The notes under the pieces were generated by a model, which searched no databases, was not told the origin of the DNA, and worked only from the letters and a program-made list of their open reading frames with translations. This document shows, piece after piece, positions 60,477-64,000 of a stretch of 64,000 bases of DNA. Position 1 is the first letter of the stretch, and every line of letters starts with the position of its first letter. The stretch lies in NCBI GenBank assembly GCA_903813345.2, contig CAIIXF020000004.1, forward strand, positions 16,541,513 to 16,605,512, given 5' to 3'. The translations under genes and the position numbers were made by a program. The stretch is from Owenia fusiformis (Eukaryota > Annelida > Polychaeta > Sabellida > Oweniidae).

Positions 60477-62145
60477 CTATGTCCCTGTATACCCCTACTT
60501 AAAAACATGTATGTTATTTGTCATTTTTCATTATGAATCAACCATAAATGTATTTTTTCTTGTTTACATACAGAATGAACTTTTTGTTTTCAAATATTGA
60601 AAGATGGTACTGCATTTATTTTTTCATGACATGGAGGAAACAAATGCGTGTCAATTTACACTGTAATATCCCACACACTTATATTTCAAGGGTAGTTTTG
60701 AAGAATAATCAAGAAAATCCATGTTTTCAAATGAATTCATCCTTGTCAAAGAACGTAAATGAGGATATGCGGTTTAAAAAACGAACAACATGTTTTAAGT
60801 TCTTACAATTCTTGTTTAAAACAAACATTTCGAAAGTTGTGATTTCGAATGTAATATCCAACTCAATGAAATTTGTTGATATTTGTGAATTTTTTCTTTC
60901 GGAATGCACATTGCTGGATCACAGAACCTTGCCTTGTTCGAGATGCACAAAAGGGTATTGTTAATACTTGACGTCGTTCGGATATTCGGATTTGACTGAC
61001 GTTTTCGTTAATCTCCAACCACTGTAACTTCCAACTTAATTTTTGAAAGCCAAATATGATAGTCATGAATCGATATTTAAGTCACACGTGGATGCATACA
61101 TCATGTGTCTACATTACCTGTCGAATACATGCCGACTTTCATTTATTTAAATATACACAGTTAACTCAAATCATCAATTCTCGAAACGGTTTATCATATA
61201 ACCTGACCTGAGTTTAATGTTTCATTTTAATTTATAATTATGGTATCGGATTTGAGTATGATTTTAGTCGAGGCTTAAAAAAAGCAATAAAACTGCGTGA
61301 AACCTTTTGTGAAAATTCGAACGATTTTTCAAGAATCCTCCTTCAAAGTGTTACCCCAGTGCTCCCTGGGAGTGGAAATTTCGTCTTGTGTAATCAAAAT
61401 AATAGCGGGTGGTTTGAATTTTTGTTTGAGTTTAGAGCTCAGCATCTATAAATTTAAAAATGTGTCGCCTCATTGAGAGGTACATGCAGATTTTGGCGAT
61501 CTATCTTTATAAAAGGCTAAATTTTGTGCAAAAACAGGAGTTGACACGCTTACATTTGGAATTGAAATGTCCTACATAATTGTCGACTCGTGTTTAAAAG
61601 TCATGAAAACAAGGTTGAACACAAAATAATAACTTAGTAACTGTCTATTTAGCATGGGATCACTGAGGGAAATATTATTAATGACTTAAATCGTTAACAG
61701 TTAAGTTGTATTCCAAGAAACTTATCAATTTAGAAATTCAAAATGTTCAATTTTGTTTTTCAATTGTAAAAATGGCACCTGTAGAGAACAACGTTTTACA
61801 AAATTATTTAAAAAGGAGATATTAACTGATGTAACATTCGTTGGCACGTGTCAGGGAGTAAATAAGAAGAATATGCATTTGATTCTATATCTTGTTCCCA
61901 AAGGAGTTTGTTAAGGAGCGGTATATCTTAACGTACTTTTATCATCCCGAACTCAAATATTTCGAATCCTTATTTAGACAAAGCTTTGTTGAGAATGGAT
62001 TAAAGATGTACTCAAAATTAATACGTTAAAAGATGTATTATCATCTTAATAACCACCTCACAAATCATTTTGGAAATCAAAGATGTACGATTTTTGAGAT
62101 TTTTATTTTCGAATGTTGACTTAGTTACTTGGCTTGACTGTTGTA
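60477..62145. other. Unassigned AT-rich sequence
   Basis: Longest frame is 138 codons (60548-60964). Its translation is rich in F, I, N and K with no recognisable motif. No exon 1-like sequence was seen, although the repeat that follows sits in intron 1 in copy B. Confidence 0.5.
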
Positions 62146-64000
62146 AGTATATCGACTGCTTAGTCAAAAGGTAAATAAGTTTGGTGCTCGGAGTGAGTCA
62201 CTAAAGACCGTAAGATATACGGACGACCTGTACGTGTACCTGTAAATACACGTACAGGTTTTCTTTAATGTTCCTTTTGTGCGCCTAAAACAAGTCCTTA
62301 GTCACTCGTCGACGTGTGCGTGTACGGAACAAGGAATTAGTGGGTATCTGGTGATGAAAGTATGATATTTTAAATCGGCCTACACACATATCCATAGTGA
62401 TTTTGTATGGGGGAAGTGTAATTTGCTTAATGCATACAGATATACCAATGGGTGTTAGGTGTTTGGGTGAGGTAAAGATTTATTTATTTATTTCCAATTG
62501 TTGCTATGTAGATATTTATCTCTTGATAATTGTCTCTTGATAATTTGAAGAGATTTGTTTGTGTGTTAATCTGCTTGATTGCTTGTTTGTTTTATGTAGT
62601 GGTTCTTACTATAAAGCACGGTGGTCTGTCTGCCTGCCAACATGTCGTTCAGCCTGTTAGCCTGTCGTTCTGACTGCCAGCCTATCGGTCTACCAGCCTG
62701 TCCGTCTGTCACCCTGTCGGTCTGCCAGCCTGCTGGTATATCGTTCTGTCTGCCAGGCTGTCGTTCTGTCTGCCAGCCTGCCAACATTCCGGTCTGTCAG
62801 CCTGCCAGCATGTCGTTCTGTCTGCCAGTATGTCAGCCTGCCGGTCTGCCAACATGTCGGCCTGTAAAATTGCCGGCCTGCCAGCCTGCCGGCATTCCGG
62901 TCTGTCAGACTCCCAGCCTGTCGTTCTGTCTGCCAACCTGTCGGACTGCCAGCCTGTCGGTCTGCCAACCTGCCGGTCTGTCATGATCAGACCGTCTGTC
63001 TGTCCGTCCGTCCGTCCGTTCGTCCGTCTGTCCGCCCGCCCGCCCGCCTGTCTGTCTACAGTAGTTCGGCCTACTTTTTTCGTTCATGAAGTATTATCTT
63101 TCTAAATCCTAAGTTTTGGGCGCAAACAATTTTGAAAAATTCAAAGATGAAATAAATAGTACATAGTTATGTAATAGTGATCTCACTCACAATCTTTCGC
63201 GTACGGGTTCACAACAAGACGACAAAAACGCCAGGCGCTATTGAATTTACACGTCAACGGGATTATAAAACAAGTCAGACGTGTCGAATGGAGCATAAAG
63301 TTACATGATTTGTTGCGCGCGCATTATGTTTCACGTACAGGTACAGGTACAGGTTACTATTTGGTGCAATCTTAAGGTCTCTACTATTGCTATTCGCTGA
63401 ACTTCAGTGGTGCAATAGTGAAGTCCATGTTCTAAGTTATATGATAGTTGAAGAAAGAATGTGAATAATATCGTTTTAAATTTTTAAATATTTGACATTT
63501 CATAGTACACGGTACATAGTTGCAAAAGTTGATCAATACAGGGTACAAGGAATGTAAATTGTTCAATAGTACAGGGAGCGAGAAAGTAAGCTGATCATAC
63601 AGACATACAGTGAAAGTAATGCTAAAAAGGCCGCCTGTTGATGCTTTGAGGTGTCATCAATTGTTATTTAATCCAAATAAGGTAAACATTATTTTGTAGA
63701 TTTAGACAATGGCTTTCAGGTCGTATGCATTTTAGTCATTAAATTAACAAGAACACTAGATTATACGTGTTACTAAGGTATCAAATTGAAATAAAATAAC
63801 GAAATTAAATATTAACACGTTAATATAAATAACTATCCGCTATCAGTATTAATACCTATCCGCTACTCAGAATAATCAAAATTGCCTGAACTACATGTGA
63901 AGAATCTTTCTACATAACCCCTCGAATGGTCTAATTCACTACCGTCCTCAAAAACCGATCATTTAATATGTTTTGTTCAAATTCACAAAAATACAGTTGA
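62146..64000. repeat. Dispersed 1.9-kb repeat, second copy, running off the window
   Basis: Matches 24260-26149, including the TIR element (ends at about 62202 and 63383) and a shorter minisatellite (62625-63058). The left TIR is mutated (TAAAGACCGTAAG). Flanking DNA before 62146 is unrelated to that before 24260. Confidence 0.9.

Noticed and set aside
60548-60964. 138-codon open frame
   Set aside because: Composition fits random AT-rich DNA; no motif, no splice partner, no relation to nearby genes.

Overview
The window is eukaryotic genomic DNA. Genes are split by introns with GT/AG junctions, the sequence is AT-rich, many kinds of transposon remnant are present, and there are two 500-N scaffold gaps (46989-47488 and 59977-60476). 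The protein family, the retroelement types and a short-repeat intron element suggest a marine invertebrate, perhaps a mollusc or another lophotrochozoan. That placement is inference. No bacterial-type operons and no tRNA or rRNA genes were found.

The core is a tandem duplication of a plus-strand gene for a sodium-coupled solute transporter of the SLC5 family, closest in pattern to the monocarboxylate transporters SLC5A8/SLC5A12. Copy A enters from the left edge, with exons 3-16 at 2777-14163; its exons 1-2 would lie off-window. Copy B is complete: 16 exons, 23272-44627, 1866 coding bases, 621 codons plus stop. Its exon 1 carries an in-frame TAG at codon 84. The duplicated blocks align collinearly from 1 / 31561 to about 16935 / 53590. 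In the 14 shared exons I count 16 base differences in 1452 bases, 6 amino-acid changing and 10 silent, so both copies look constrained. A decayed third relic (exons 13-14) lies at 53990-55750.

The introns and flanks form a layered repeat landscape. Intron 2 has a TCAAGGTCA-rich repeat. Intron 3 has a 75-bp minisatellite that copies the exon 4 splice acceptor. Intron 4 has a foldback transposon interrupted by an R2-type non-LTR retrotransposon remnant. Intron 7 has a 66-bp satellite. Downstream of copy A are a small TIR element, a long-inverted-repeat element with a second TIR element inserted in it, and a LINE reverse-transcriptase fragment. Downstream of copy B the same small TIR element has grown into about 6.7 kb of a 122-bp satellite. 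Between the genes (18584-22485) is a 3.9-kb long-TIR element hosting a 795-bp Transib-like element. Intron 1 of copy B holds a tRNA-like SINE candidate, a TIR element with a TCTG/CCGT minisatellite, and a mariner/Tc3-like transposase remnant.

The right end (55.7-64 kb) has no intact gene. It holds a MITE, two LINE fragments, a gap, unassigned AT-rich DNA, and a second copy of the intron 1 repeat running off the window.

The strongest leads are the satellite seeded from a mobile element with its single-copy counterpart still present in the paralogous block, the array of decoy splice acceptors, the nonsense codon in copy B, and the Transib/RSS-like element.
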